Positions 1 through 7,585 of a DNA stretch of 27,936 bases are shown piece after piece (the first letter of the stretch is position 1; the number at the start of each line of letters is the position of its first letter). The notes below the pieces were generated by a model. The model was not told the DNA's origin. It was given only the letters and a program-made list of their open reading frames with translations, and ran no database searches. Both the position numbers and the translations under genes were made by a program. The stretch comes from AP-16 sp046727735 (GTDB lineage Bacteria; Pseudomonadota; Alphaproteobacteria; Rhizobiales; Xanthobacteraceae): NCBI GenBank assembly GCA_046727735.1, contig JBKPDF010000082.1, positions 1 through 27,936 of the forward strand. Direction: 5' to 3'.

Positions 1-259
1 CCGCCCAGGTCGGCCGCGCCGGCGCGCGGCGAAACCCGGCGGCGCGCTCGATGCGCTCGCGCAGGCCGGGCGGGGGCGGCGCCAGCGGAAACTGCATGCG
101 CAGCGCGCGCTGCAGCGCCTCGATGCGGTCGCGCTCGGCCGCAAGCGCCGGATATTCCGCCATGCGCGCTTCGAGCGCCCGCGCATTCGCGGGATCGAGC
201 TCGCCGTCCACATAGGCGTGGACCAGCAGGCGATCGTCATCGTCGGACGTTTGCTTCAT
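1..259 (-). CDS. Anti-sigma factor, N-terminal part (cut by window start)
   Basis: The reading frame starts at the ATG whose complement is at 257-259 and runs off the left edge, giving 86 codons. The visible protein begins MKQTSDDDDRLLVHAYVDGE and continues with an acidic helix-rich stretch (ELDPANARALEARMAEYPAL) followed by a Pro-rich linker. This is the usual start of small membrane-anchored anti-sigma factors that hold an ECF sigma factor inactive at the inner membrane. The neighbour upstream on the same strand is an ECF sigma factor, which supports the call. The His of the HAYVDGELD segment is present, but no Cys of a zinc-binding H-x3-C-x2-C motif is visible, so this would be a zinc-free type. 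The expected transmembrane helix lies outside the window. Family membership is inferred from the N-terminal style and from context. Confidence 0.72.
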   Translation of the reverse strand, partial: MKQTSDDDDRLLVHAYVDGELDPANARALEARMAEYPALAAERDRIEALQRALRMQFPLAPPPPGLRERIERAAGFRRAPARPTWA

Positions 260-278
260 ATCGGATTCCACAGATCTT

Positions 279-408
279 CGTCGTCCCCGCGCAAGCGGGG
301 ACCCATGACCACAGTGCGATAGGTCAGATTCGTGGTCATGGGTCCCGGCTCGCGGCTGCTGCGCAGCCCCGGATCAAGTCCGGGCCAGGCTCTTGGCCGG
401 GACGACGG
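279..408. repeat. Group A palindromic intergenic repeat
   Basis: A mosaic of inverted repeats fills the gap between the sigma factor and anti-sigma genes. Its ends are CGTCGTCCC and GGGACGACGG in inverted orientation. Inside lie a CCCCGCGCAAGCGGGG hairpin, a long inner inverted repeat (ACCCATGACCAC against GTGGTCATGGGT around a unique loop) and a CCCGGATCAAGTCCGGG hairpin. Related elements occur at 3152-3288, 8804-8924, 11694-11811 and 16083-16164. Confidence 0.75.
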
Positions 409-422
409 AGTAGAGCATCTCG

Positions 423-1019
423 TCATCGCTCGTCCTTTCCGATCATCGTCATCAGCCGCTGCCGCGCCCGCGCCAGCCGCGACATCACCGTGCCGATCGG
501 CACGCCGGTGACCGCGGCGATCTCCTTGTAATCCAGCCCCTGCAGGTCGCGCAGCACCAGCGTCTCGCGGAACGGCGGTGGCAACTGCCCGATCGCGGCC
601 TGAAGCCGCGCGGCGTCGGCCTTGGCGATCAGCGCGGCTTCCGGGGTCTTGTTGGCCGCCTCCGTATCTCCGCCGCCGCGGGAAAACTCCGCGCGCTCGA
701 CCGCTTCGAGATCGTCGGTCATGACCAGCGCCGCGGGCCGATTCTTGCCGAGCCAAGTATAGGCTGTGTGGCGCACGATGGTCAGCATCCAGGCGCGGGC
801 GTTGGCGCCGGAGAATCGGGAGATCCCGCGCAGCGCCCGCAGGCACGCGTCCTGGACCACGTCCTCGGCATCGGCGCGGTTGCCCGTGAGCCAGCGCGCC
901 AGTGCGAAGGCGTCGCCGAGATGCGGCAGCACCACGCGTGCGAACAATGCCCTTTCGTCCTCGCCGCTCACGCGCTCCCCGCCGGCCGGCCGCAGCTGCC
1001 CTACGAACTCCATGCGCAT
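423..1019 (-). CDS. ECF-type RNA polymerase sigma factor
   Basis: This 198-residue protein has the two conserved parts of an extracytoplasmic-function sigma factor. Region 2 lies around residues 38-90 (RADAEDVVQDACLRALRG, then ARAWMLTIVRHTAY), binding core polymerase and the -10 element. Region 4 lies around 145-190 (LPPPFRETLVLRDLQG, then a DYKEIAAVTGVPIGTVMSRL helix-turn-helix), binding the -35 element. It would redirect transcription to a stress or envelope regulon when released by the anti-sigma factor encoded next on the same strand. The two genes are 163 bases apart rather than overlapping, because a palindromic repeat sits between them. Start: ATG codons lie at residues 1 and 3 and neither has a clear ribosome binding site. 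The regulon cannot be told from the sequence, and I found no convincing autoregulatory promoter upstream. Confidence 0.93.
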   Translation of the reverse strand: MRMEFVGQLRPAGGERVSGEDERALFARVVLPHLGDAFALARWLTGNRADAEDVVQDACLRALRGISRFSGANARAWMLTIVRHTAYTWLGKNRPAALVMTDDLEAVERAEFSRGGGDTEAANKTPEAALIAKADAARLQAAIGQLPPPFRETLVLRDLQGLDYKEIAAVTGVPIGTVMSRLARARQRLMTMIGKDER

Positions 1020-1119
1020 GCATGCCTCGGCCTGCGGCGGTTTACGCCGAATCTTTCCCGGCGCAACGTTCGTCGCGGAAGGAAGACTCGCCCGAGGCGA
1101 GATCTATTCCCGGGCTCTT

Positions 1120-1238
1120 ACCTCCCCTGCAGGGGAGGTCGCCGCGCGCAGCGCGGCGGGTGGGGTGCGGTCCGAACGCTCACACACCCCCACCCGGCTC
1201 GCCGCTGCGCGTCGAGCCGACCCTCCCTTCCGGGGAGT
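1120..1238. repeat. Group B palindromic intergenic repeat
   Basis: An imperfect inverted repeat bounded by CCTCCCCTGCAGGGGAGG and CCCTTCCGGGGAG. Inner segments are GCCGCGCGCAGCGCGGCGGG and CCCACCCGGCTCGCCG. It ends five bases before the stop codon of the hydrolase gene at 1244. Its position suggests a 3'-end structure such as a terminator or mRNA stabiliser. Similar elements are at 4938-5058, 6410-6510, 20189-20304, 21762-21873 and 23613-23754. Confidence 0.75.
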
Positions 1239-1243
1239 GATCA

Positions 1244-2141
1244 TCAGTATCCGCGGCTCCACCAGAAGCAGTAGCGCTCGACGTTGCCGGCGAGATATCG
1301 CTGGTAGTCCTGGGAAGTCTGGTACTTCTCGAGCTTGACTTCCTTCATGGCGGTGTCGGGGCACTTGCCCTGGTCGGCGGCCTGCTTCACCTCGGCGGAA
1401 AGCTCCTGCATGAAGCCGAGCAGGTTCTTGACGTCCTCCTTGGTGCCGAGCCGGCCGGGATGGCCGGGGATCAGCCGTTCCCAATCCATCGCCATTACTT
1501 TTTTGAGCGAATCCTCCCACTCGATCGGCCAGGTATCCGGCATGTTGCGGAAGTGCACGGATTCGATCGGAATGAAGTCCACGGCGAACAGCAGTTTCTC
1601 CTTCGGCAGCCGCATCACCAGCATGTTGTCGGAATGATTGCGGCCGACATAGCTGAGCTCGAGCTCGGTGCCGCCCAGTCTCAGCGTTCGCGTATCGTCG
1701 ACGACTTCGTCGGGGATCACGACGTCGGGGTGGCGCAGCTGCTCGAGATGTTCCTTCGCGCGCTTGTGGGCGATGAAGACGGCGCCGAGATCCTTGAACG
1801 GCTTGCCGCCGGCGATGTGGTCGTAATGATGATGGCTGTAGACCACGTATTTGATGGGCGCAGGCGTGATCTTCTTGATCTCGTCGATGTAGGTCGCCAC
1901 CGCCTGCGGGCGCAGATAGCCGCTCGGGTCGGTGGCGATCACGCCCTCCGGCGTGACCACGAACATCGACTGATAGCCCCGATAACGGAAAATGTAGACA
2001 TTGTCGGTGCCGTCGACCTTGCGTCATGAAGGCCGGCTGCGGCGGGGCGGCGGCGGGCGCGGGCGCCGGTGCGGGCTGGGTCTGTGCGAGCGCCGTCGCG
2101 GGCAGCAGCAAACAAGCAAGCAGGATCGGCAGCAATCGCAT
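1244..2141 (-). pseudogene. Exported MBL-fold metallo-hydrolase, one frameshift
   Basis: The start at 2141 is preceded by a good ribosome binding site (GGGAGG, five bases away) and encodes a Sec signal peptide (MRLLPILLACLLLPATALA) plus a Pro/Ala linker. Near 2017-2023 the frame shifts by one base. The rest, in the other frame, continues KVDGTDNVYIFRYRGYQSMF and runs to the stop at 1244. Removing one base gives a continuous 298-residue protein. The second part has the metallo-beta-lactamase zinc motif YSHHHYDHIAGG, a later NHSDN and a C-terminal region with HPG. The family hydrolyses esters, thioesters or lactams with one or two zinc ions; the substrate is unknown. Periplasmic location is inferred from the signal peptide. 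Since only one extra base breaks an otherwise well-preserved gene, it may be a sequencing error or a very recent pseudogene. Confidence 0.8.
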
Positions 2142-2235
2142 CGTCGCCTCCCTGGTAACGTTTGCCGGAGTGTTTTGCCGGAATGCTCCAGCGCCGGTCC
2201 GGGAAGCTCAAATCACCTTTGGTTGATGGATGCGG

Positions 2236-2257
2236 GGCTATATGCGGCTATATGCGG
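2236..2257. repeat. Tandem 10-bp repeat (GGCTATATGC x2)
   Basis: The unit GGCTATATGC occurs twice head to tail, one helical turn apart, in the 168-base gap between the SH3 protein stop and the hydrolase start. The CTATAT core resembles an alphaproteobacterial -10 element, but on the strand opposite to the genes. It could be an operator; its function is unknown. Confidence 0.4.
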
Positions 2258-2309
2258 CGGGCAAATCCGTTTCGTTCCCAACTCCGGCGCGGGAAGGAGT
2301 CGCCCGGTC

Positions 2310-3053
2310 CTATTCCTGGCCGGCGCCGGCCCCGACATAGCCGGCGATTTTCCACCCGCCGGCGTCCTTCTGATAGCAGAGCTGATCGGCCCCGACCGGA
2401 GAGAGCGCGTTGCCGGGCGCATACCCGACCTTGCCGGCCGGCGTGACGACCTTCAGCCAGTCGCCGGGGTTCTCGTCCGGAAGTATGCGCACCATCACCA
2501 TGCCGAGCTTCTCGACGACGGCGGCGCCGGTCTCGGGCTTGGCCCGGATTTCCACGCCGTTCGTCGTAGGATAGGCCCAGTCGCTCGGTTCGGTGTGCGT
2601 GCTCTGCGCGATCTTCTCCATCTCGTCCTCGTTGAAGCTCGGCGTTGCCGGGCTGCACACCACCCCCTTCATTTCCGGCAGCGTGGCCGCCGTCGCCTCG
2701 GCAGCGTAGTTCCCCAAAGCTTGCCACCCGGAGCCGTCCGGCGCGTCGAGCCCGAGCGCCGCGGCGAGATTGTCGATCCCGGACTTCTTCGCATCGGCGT
2801 CGTTGCTGTCCTCGCGCTGCCAGAAGAAGCCCTTGGTCACCACCTTGCCGGCGAGCGCCGCCCGATCCTTTTTCTTGGCGATGTCGCCGAGCTCTTTGCG
2901 GAACGCGTCGAGGCTCGCATCGCTCTGCCGCACCGGCACCGTGACCGCGACCGATTTGTACGGCCCCGGCGGCGCCGGGTCCTGAGCCGCGGCCGAGCGC
3001 GGGACGGCAGCGAGCAGCGCGAGCGCAATCGAAACGAAGCAGACCTGGCGCAT
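2310..3053 (-). CDS. Exported SH3-domain protein
   Basis: The protein of 247 residues starts at the ATG complementary to 3051-3053, eight bases after a GAGGAG ribosome binding site. The open frame extends 16 codons further upstream without such a site. Residues 1-23 (MRQVCFVSIALALLAAVPRS and following AAA) form a Sec signal peptide. About residues 30-150 form a domain I do not recognise, with two Cys in all after the signal (one near GVVCSPATPSF, one near the C-terminus in DQLCYQKD). Around 160-220 is a bacterial SH3-like segment (GVEIRAKPETGAAVVEKLG, then GDWLKVVTPAGKVGYAPGNAL), a fold that often binds cell wall or partner proteins. It lies upstream of the exported hydrolase on the same strand with a 168-base gap. 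A periplasmic role is likely, but a specific function is not visible. Confidence 0.82.
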   Translation of the reverse strand: MRQVCFVSIALALLAAVPRSAAAQDPAPPGPYKSVAVTVPVRQSDASLDAFRKELGDIAKKKDRAALAGKVVTKGFFWQREDSNDADAKKSGIDNLAAALGLDAPDGSGWQALGNYAAEATAATLPEMKGVVCSPATPSFNEDEMEKIAQSTHTEPSDWAYPTTNGVEIRAKPETGAAVVEKLGMVMVRILPDENPGDWLKVVTPAGKVGYAPGNALSPVGADQLCYQKDAGGWKIAGYVGAGAGQE

Positions 3054-3086
3054 TACGGTTTCTCCTCGACGGCGGGCGGCCGAGCG

Positions 3087-3123
3087 GCGGCAATCCGGCA
3101 CGAAATTGCCGCAGAATTGCGGC
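3087..3123 (-). promoter_or_regulatory. Overlapping palindromes in the leader of the SH3 gene
   Basis: GCGGCAAT (3087-3094) and ATTGCCGC (3105-3112) form a perfect 8-bp inverted repeat. GCCGCA (3108-3113) and TGCGGC (3118-3123) form a second perfect one that shares bases with the first. The two hairpins exclude each other and lie 34 bases upstream of the SH3 gene start. They could be an RNA switch in the leader or a cluster of operator half-sites. No terminator or ribosome-site masking is obvious. Confidence 0.4.
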
Positions 3124-3151
3124 TCGTTGAGATGCCGTCAAATTCCGGAAT

Positions 3152-3288
3152 GGCCCGACGGGCCAGATCCGGAACCCATGACCACCAGACCGCGAAACGT
3201 GCACAACCCCGCTGCCCCTGTTCATGGGTTCCGGGTTCGCGCCTGAGCCTGCCCCGCACTTGACGCGGGGGCGCGCCCCGGAACGACG
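3152..3288. repeat. Group A palindromic intergenic repeat
   Basis: The element has GGCCCGACGGGCC at its left, the inner inverted repeat GGAACCCATGA / TCATGGGTTCC, a CCCCGCACTTGACGCGGGG hairpin, and ends with CCCCGGAACGACG. It occupies much of the 339-base gap (3054-3392) between the divergent SH3 and DUF1800 genes. Beyond it, toward 3392, I see only the ribosome binding site of the next gene. Confidence 0.72.
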
Positions 3289-3392
3289 CGCACCCGGCAA
3301 CCTTTCCAAACTTTCACGTGGCGGTCATCGGCCGTTCAGGTACACGGCTGCACTCTCGATAGCATCGAGCACCGCCGTCCGCGGGAGGATCG

Positions 3393-4877
3393 ATGAATCG
3401 CGATGCCAAGGCGGAAGCTGCGCTGGCGCTGCACCGGTTCGGACTGGGGCCGCGGGCGGGCTCGATCGCCGCCACCGCTCCGGACCCTCGCGGCGCACTC
3501 CTGGCGGAACTCGATCGGCCTGCGATCGGCCGCATCGGCGATCCCGATCTGCTCGCGAGCGGCGAAGCCGCACGCGCGGCTTTCCATTTCCGCCAAGAGC
3601 AGCGCGCACAACGTCTCGCTCAGCGCGGCGAGCGCGAGATGGAAAAGCAGGCGGCCGTCGCTCCGCCTGAGCCCGCCGCGCCGGCCGATGGCGGCGCCAA
3701 TATGGCGAGCGACATGGCGGCCGCGCCGCGGGAAAATCCGGCGACGGCCAAGCCCAAGCGCGATCCCGGACCCGGTATTCCGCAACAGCTTTACCTCGAA
3801 GAGGCCAAGGCGCGCATCGACGCCGCGCTCGGCGCCGATCTCGGCTTCGTCGAGCGGCTGGTCTGGTTCTGGTCCAACCATTTCTGCGTGTCCGCCGACA
3901 AAGGCGGGGTACGCCCGCTCGCCGGCGCGTTCGAGCGCGAAGCGATCCGCGCCCATGTGCTCGGCCGGTTCGCCGACATGCTGCTTGCGGTCGAGAGCCA
4001 TCCGGCAATGCTGGTCTATCTCGACAATGCGCGCTCGATCGGCCCGGACTCGCTCGCGGGCCGCAACCGCGGCAAGGGGCTGAACGAGAACCTGGCGCGG
4101 GAAATTCTCGAGCTGCATACGCTCGGGGTGCGCACCGGCTACACCCAAGAGGATGTGACCGGCTTCGCGCAAGTGATCACCGGCTGGACCGTGGTCCCGC
4201 CCAAGCAGGATGCCGAGCGCGGCGGCGAGTTTTGGTTCAACCCGCGCATGCACCAGCCGGGCGAGCAGCGCGTGCTGGGGAAGACCTATGCGGAGGACGG
4301 CGTCGGGCAGGGGCGCGCGGTCCTGCTCGATCTCGCGCGCCGCGCGGCGACCGCGCACCACCTCGCCGAAAAGCTCGCGCGTGCGTTCGTGGCCGATGCG
4401 CCGCCGCCCGCGCTGGTCGAGAGGCTTGCGAAAAACTTTCTGGACAGCGACGGCGATCTGAAGGAGCTGGCGAAGGCAATGTTGAGAGCGCCCGAGGCGT
4501 GGGCTGCGCCGCGCGCAAAACTCAAGCCGCCGGGCGAGTGGATCGTGGCCTCGCTGCGCGCGACGGGCAGCTCGCCGCCCGACATCCGGTTCGTGTTGCA
4601 AGCGCACAATCTGCTCGGCGCGCCGCTGTGGCGGCCGCCGGCGCCGAAAGGATTTCCCGACGATAGTGCCGCGTGGCTGGACGGGCTTGCGGGGCGCCTC
4701 GACATCGCCAATCAGTTCGCGCGGCGGATGGCGCCGCTGGTCGACCCGGAAGCTGCCGTCGATCTGGCGCTGGGACCGCTCGCCTCTACCGAGACGCGGC
4801 AAGCGGTTGCGCGCGCCGAGAGCCGCCCCCAGGCGCTGGCACTGCTGCTGATGGCACCGGAATTCCAGAGGAGATGA
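3393..4877 (+). CDS. DUF1800 family protein
   Basis: This 494-residue protein starts at ATG 3393, preceded closely by GGGAGGAT. Family hallmarks are clear: LVWFWSNHFCVSADKG (about residues 157-172), LNENLAREILELHTLGVRTG followed by YTQEDVTGFAQVITGW (about 230-266), the MHQPGEQRVLGKTY segment, a HHLAEKLARAFV helix and a C-terminal WRPPAPKGFPDD. No signal peptide is visible at the N-terminus. A low-complexity Ala/Pro/Met stretch around residues 85-130 is poorly conserved in style. The biochemical role of DUF1800 is not established. In many Proteobacteria and Planctomycetes the gene is next to a DUF1501 gene, as here (start at 5114), so the two products probably work together. The pair reads as one unit even though a group B repeat lies between them. 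Confidence 0.93.
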   Translation: MNRDAKAEAALALHRFGLGPRAGSIAATAPDPRGALLAELDRPAIGRIGDPDLLASGEAARAAFHFRQEQRAQRLAQRGEREMEKQAAVAPPEPAAPADGGANMASDMAAAPRENPATAKPKRDPGPGIPQQLYLEEAKARIDAALGADLGFVERLVWFWSNHFCVSADKGGVRPLAGAFEREAIRAHVLGRFADMLLAVESHPAMLVYLDNARSIGPDSLAGRNRGKGLNENLAREILELHTLGVRTGYTQEDVTGFAQVITGWTVVPPKQDAERGGEFWFNPRMHQPGEQRVLGKTYAEDGVGQGRAVLLDLARRAATAHHLAEKLARAFVADAPPPALVERLAKNFLDSDGDLKELAKAMLRAPEAWAAPRAKLKPPGEWIVASLRATGSSPPDIRFVLQAHNLLGAPLWRPPAPKGFPDDSAAWLDGLAGRLDIANQFARRMAPLVDPEAAVDLALGPLASTETRQAVARAESRPQALALLLMAPEFQRR

Positions 4878-4937
4878 CGCGCCGTGACTGATGAAACCGG
4901 CGTCATCCCGGTCAAGCGACGCGAAGCGTCACGCTCA

Positions 4938-5058
4938 ACCTCTCCCCGCCGGGGAGAGGTCGGCTCGCGCAGCGAGCCGGGTGAGGGGGTCACGATTTAT
5001 CGAACAAGTCTCATTCCGATCCCCCTCACCCCACCTCTCTCCCCTGCGGGGAGAGGGA
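4938..5058. repeat. Group B palindromic intergenic repeat
   Basis: Bounded by ACCTCTCCCCGCCGGGGAGAGG and CTCTCCCCTGCGGGGAGAGG, with the inner pair GCTCGCGCAGCGAGC and a GTGAGGGGG / CCCCCTCACC inverted pair around a unique AT-rich centre. It lies between the DUF1800 stop and the DUF1501 start, so transcripts of this apparent operon would carry its hairpins. Confidence 0.8.
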
Positions 5059-5113
5059 GGCGCGTAGCGCTCGCATTCGCGAAATTTTCCACCCCGATCT
5101 CGGGAGCAAGCCG

Positions 5114-6373
5114 ATGCGCCTGACCCTCCATGCTCCGTCGCGACGCGAGCTTTTGCTCGCATCCGGCGTGCTGTTCGCCTGGGCGCATCTGCCGAAAGTC
5201 GCGCGCGCGGAGGGGCGCGATCCGCGGTTCCTGGTGATCGTGCTGCGCGGCGCGCTCGACGGGCTCGCGGCGGTCGCTCCGGTCGGAGATCCGGATTGGA
5301 TTCGGCTGCGGGGCGACAAGGCACTGATATTGGACGGCCCGAATCCGGCGCTCGCGCTCGACAGCTTCTTCGCGCTCAATCCGGCGATGCCCAACGTGCA
5401 TCGTCTCTACCGCGCCGGCCAAGCGATGTTCGTGCATGCGACTGCGACCCCATACCGCGAACGTTCGCATTTCGACGGCCAAGACGTGCTCGAAAGCGGG
5501 CTCGAACGGCCGGGCGCGGCCGATACGGGCTGGCTCAACCGGGCACTGGCCGCGCTGGAGCCGGCCGGCCTCACCGCGCGGAGCAAGCGGGAAGCCTTCG
5601 CGGTCGGGCCGGTGACGCCGCTCGTCGTGCGCGGGTCGGCGCCGGTGCTCTCCTGGACGCCGCCGCGCCTGCCGCCCGCGAGCGACGACACGATTCAGCG
5701 CCTCGCGGATCTCTATCGCCATACCGATCCGGCGCTGGCGCGCGTGCTCGAGGAGCGCATGGGTGTTGCGGCGATCGCGCGCGCGGGCGGGATGGACGAG
5801 CGCGCGGCCGGAAAGCCGAATGCTCCCGCAGCCGGCGGTGCCGCGCAGGTGCGGGCGTTCTTTGCGGAGTCCGCCGGCGCCGCGGCGAAGTTTCTGTCGC
5901 GGCCGGACGGCCCGCGCATCGGCGCGCTCGCCTATGACGGCTGGGACACTCATCAAGATGAGGGCGCGGTCGGCGGCCGGCTTGCCGCGCTGCTCGGCGC
6001 GCTCGACGGTGCCATTGCGGCGATCGAGAGCGGCATGGGCACCGCCTGGGCGGAGACCGCGGTCGCGGTGGTGACCGAGTTCGGGCGCACCGCGCACATC
6101 AACGGCACCGACGGCACCGACCACGGCACCGCAACAATCGCGCTGCTCGCCGGCGGCGCGCTGAAGGGCGGCCGCGTCATCGCCGATTGGCCCGGCCTGC
6201 GCGATGCCGATCTGCACGAGGGCCGCGACCTCAAGCCGACGATCAATCTGCCCAGCGTGCTCAAGGGCGTGCTGAAGGATCACTTGCGCATGGACGAGGA
6301 GGTGCTGGCCACGCGCGTGTTCCCGGGCAGCGGCCTGGCGAAGCCGATGCCGGGTCTCGTCGCCAGCGCCTGA
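5114..6373 (+). CDS. DUF1501 family exported protein
   Basis: The 419-residue product starts at ATG 5114 after a GGGAG ribosome binding site. The N-terminus SRRELLLASGVLFAWAHLPK and following VARA resembles a twin-arginine signal, so the folded protein is probably exported. The core shows DUF1501 features: RFLVIVLRGALDGLAAVAP near residue 40, a HFDGQDVLESG segment, YDGWDTHQDEG around 275, and TEFGRTAHINGTDGTDHGTA around 320. The His and Asp residues of these motifs are those expected for the alkaline-phosphatase-like (sulfatase-type) fold to which this family is related. The true substrate is unknown. The gene follows its usual partner, a DUF1800 gene, on the same strand. I see no truncation. 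Confidence 0.93.
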   Translation: MRLTLHAPSRRELLLASGVLFAWAHLPKVARAEGRDPRFLVIVLRGALDGLAAVAPVGDPDWIRLRGDKALILDGPNPALALDSFFALNPAMPNVHRLYRAGQAMFVHATATPYRERSHFDGQDVLESGLERPGAADTGWLNRALAALEPAGLTARSKREAFAVGPVTPLVVRGSAPVLSWTPPRLPPASDDTIQRLADLYRHTDPALARVLEERMGVAAIARAGGMDERAAGKPNAPAAGGAAQVRAFFAESAGAAAKFLSRPDGPRIGALAYDGWDTHQDEGAVGGRLAALLGALDGAIAAIESGMGTAWAETAVAVVTEFGRTAHINGTDGTDHGTATIALLAGGALKGGRVIADWPGLRDADLHEGRDLKPTINLPSVLKGVLKDHLRMDEEVLATRVFPGSGLAKPMPGLVASA

Positions 6374-6409
6374 TCTTTTCTCCGCAGAGCGCGACACGAC
6401 AATCTCTTC

Positions 6410-6510
6410 ACCTCTGCCCAGTGGGAGAGGTCGCCGCGCGGAGCGCGGCCCATTGATTATGACAATTGGCCCGATCCCCTCACCCCATCGTCTCCCCTCC
6501 GGGGAGAGGC
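6410..6510. repeat. Group B palindromic intergenic repeat
   Basis: Starts CACCTCTGCCCAGTGGGAGAGG and ends CTCCCCTCCGGGGAGAGG, with GCCGCGCGGAGCGCGGC inside. It lies between the converging DUF1501 and glutathione S-transferase genes, 36 and 40 bases from their stop codons, a place where a bidirectional terminator is expected. Confidence 0.75.
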
Positions 6511-6550
6511 CCGCTCGAAGCCATCGCCGTACTTGTTGGTGCGCGGCGAG

Positions 6551-7198
6551 TCACTCTGCCGCTGCGGTCGCCGGGCTCCAGTCGATCGGCACGTATCCGG
6601 GCTGGCTCGCGACGCGCTTGAGCCAGCCGCGTACGGCCGGGAACGCCGAGAGATCGAAATCGCTCTCGTGCGCCACGTGCGTGTAAGCATAGAGCGCAAT
6701 GTCGGCGATGGTGTAGCGGTTCGCGGCGAAGAAGCGGTGGGCGGCGAGATGCTTCTCCATCACGGAGAGCGCCTGATAGCCTTTTTCCATCCAGTCCTCG
6801 AGCGAGTGGCGCTGCAGCTCGCGCCCGCCTTTGACCAGGGTGAGCCAGAACCGGGCTTGGCCGAGGTTGGGCTCGAGCGAATGCTGCTCGAAGAACATCC
6901 ATTGCAGGGCTTCGGCCCGGTCGATGCGATCCTCCGGCGCGAGCGGAGTGCCGCCGGCGATGTACCAGAGGATCGCGTTCGATTCCGGCAGATAGCGCCG
7001 CGGCGCGACTTCCAGCAGCGGCACGTGGCCGCTGGGATTCTTCGCCAAGAACTCGGGCGTCCGGGTCTCGCCTTTGACGATGTCGAGCTCCACGAGGCGG
7101 TAAGGGATCCCGAGCTGTGCCAGCGCTAGCCGGACCTTGTAGGAATTTCCCGACCATTGCATCGAATAAAGCGTGTAGCTCGCGCCTTGGCGTCTCAT
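6551..7198 (-). CDS. Glutathione S-transferase family protein
   Basis: The start at 7198 (MRRQGASYTLYSMQWSGNSYK) gives 215 residues, the usual size of a soluble cytosolic GST. The open frame continues far upstream, but that part overlaps the divergent aminotransferase gene and has no family features. The N-terminal thioredoxin-like domain (about 1-85) has SGNSYKVRLALAQLGIPYRL, the GHVPLLEV segment with the cis-Pro of the glutathione site, and LPESNAILWYIA, where the Glu-Ser pair binds the gamma-glutamyl group. The helical C-terminal domain follows, with YTIADIALYAYTHVA as the conserved N-capping region. The enzyme would conjugate or reduce substrates with glutathione; which ones cannot be read. 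It is divergent from the aminotransferase gene and converges with the DUF1501 gene. Confidence 0.93.
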   Translation of the reverse strand: MRRQGASYTLYSMQWSGNSYKVRLALAQLGIPYRLVELDIVKGETRTPEFLAKNPSGHVPLLEVAPRRYLPESNAILWYIAGGTPLAPEDRIDRAEALQWMFFEQHSLEPNLGQARFWLTLVKGGRELQRHSLEDWMEKGYQALSVMEKHLAAHRFFAANRYTIADIALYAYTHVAHESDFDLSAFPAVRGWLKRVASQPGYVPIDWSPATAAAE

Positions 7199-7585
7199 CC
7201 CCGTGTCCTCGTCGTTGTTCGTTGCCGCCGCATGCGAGTGCGCCGCAGAAGCGGAGCGCCATGAAGCGGATTGGATCCGGCGATTGCAAGGCCCGTGTGA
7301 CGGGCCCGCGCAAAACGCCGTGAGCGATGCCCGCCGCCGCCGAAATCGAGAACAATGGTTTCTCATCCGGCTGGCGAAGGAAAGATCATTCCGCGCTGCA
7401 TCAGCGAAAGCGATGGTTCGCATCTGCGAATTCGATCGCGCTCGAGCCTCTGAGGCTCGGCGCATCGCGCTTCGTGCTCCGGATGAGGTTCGGTGGGAAT
7501 CACCGGGGATTTTTGCTTGCCGAGCATGTGCAGGCGCATTAGGAGGAGCCGAAGTCGATTCTGCCCGGCGAACCCGGAGAACGCC
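7199..7585. promoter_or_regulatory. Divergent intergenic region, GST / aminotransferase
   Basis: This 387-base gap must hold the promoters for both divergent genes. I see two palindromes: GGCCCGT-GTG-ACGGGCC at 7290-7306 and TTCGCATCTGCGAA at 7417-7430, the second a 14-bp operator-like site. A GGAGGAG stretch lies about 35 bases upstream of the aminotransferase start, and AACCCGGAGAACGCC directly upstream can supply its ribosome binding site. No convincing small gene or -35/-10 pair was found. Confidence 0.4.

Noticed and set aside
1020..1119. An ECF autoregulatory promoter upstream of the sigma factor gene
   Set aside because: GAAC and CGT-like pieces exist on the minus strand, but their spacing is too long for a usual ECF promoter.
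2001..3263. A 420-codon plus-strand open frame across the hydrolase and SH3 genes
   Set aside because: It is Arg-rich and motif-free and covers the opposite-strand SH3 gene, which has a signal peptide and ribosome binding site.
3336..4802. A 488-codon minus-strand open frame opposite the DUF1800 gene
   Set aside because: The plus-strand DUF1800 frame has the family motifs and a ribosome binding site; the antisense frame has neither.
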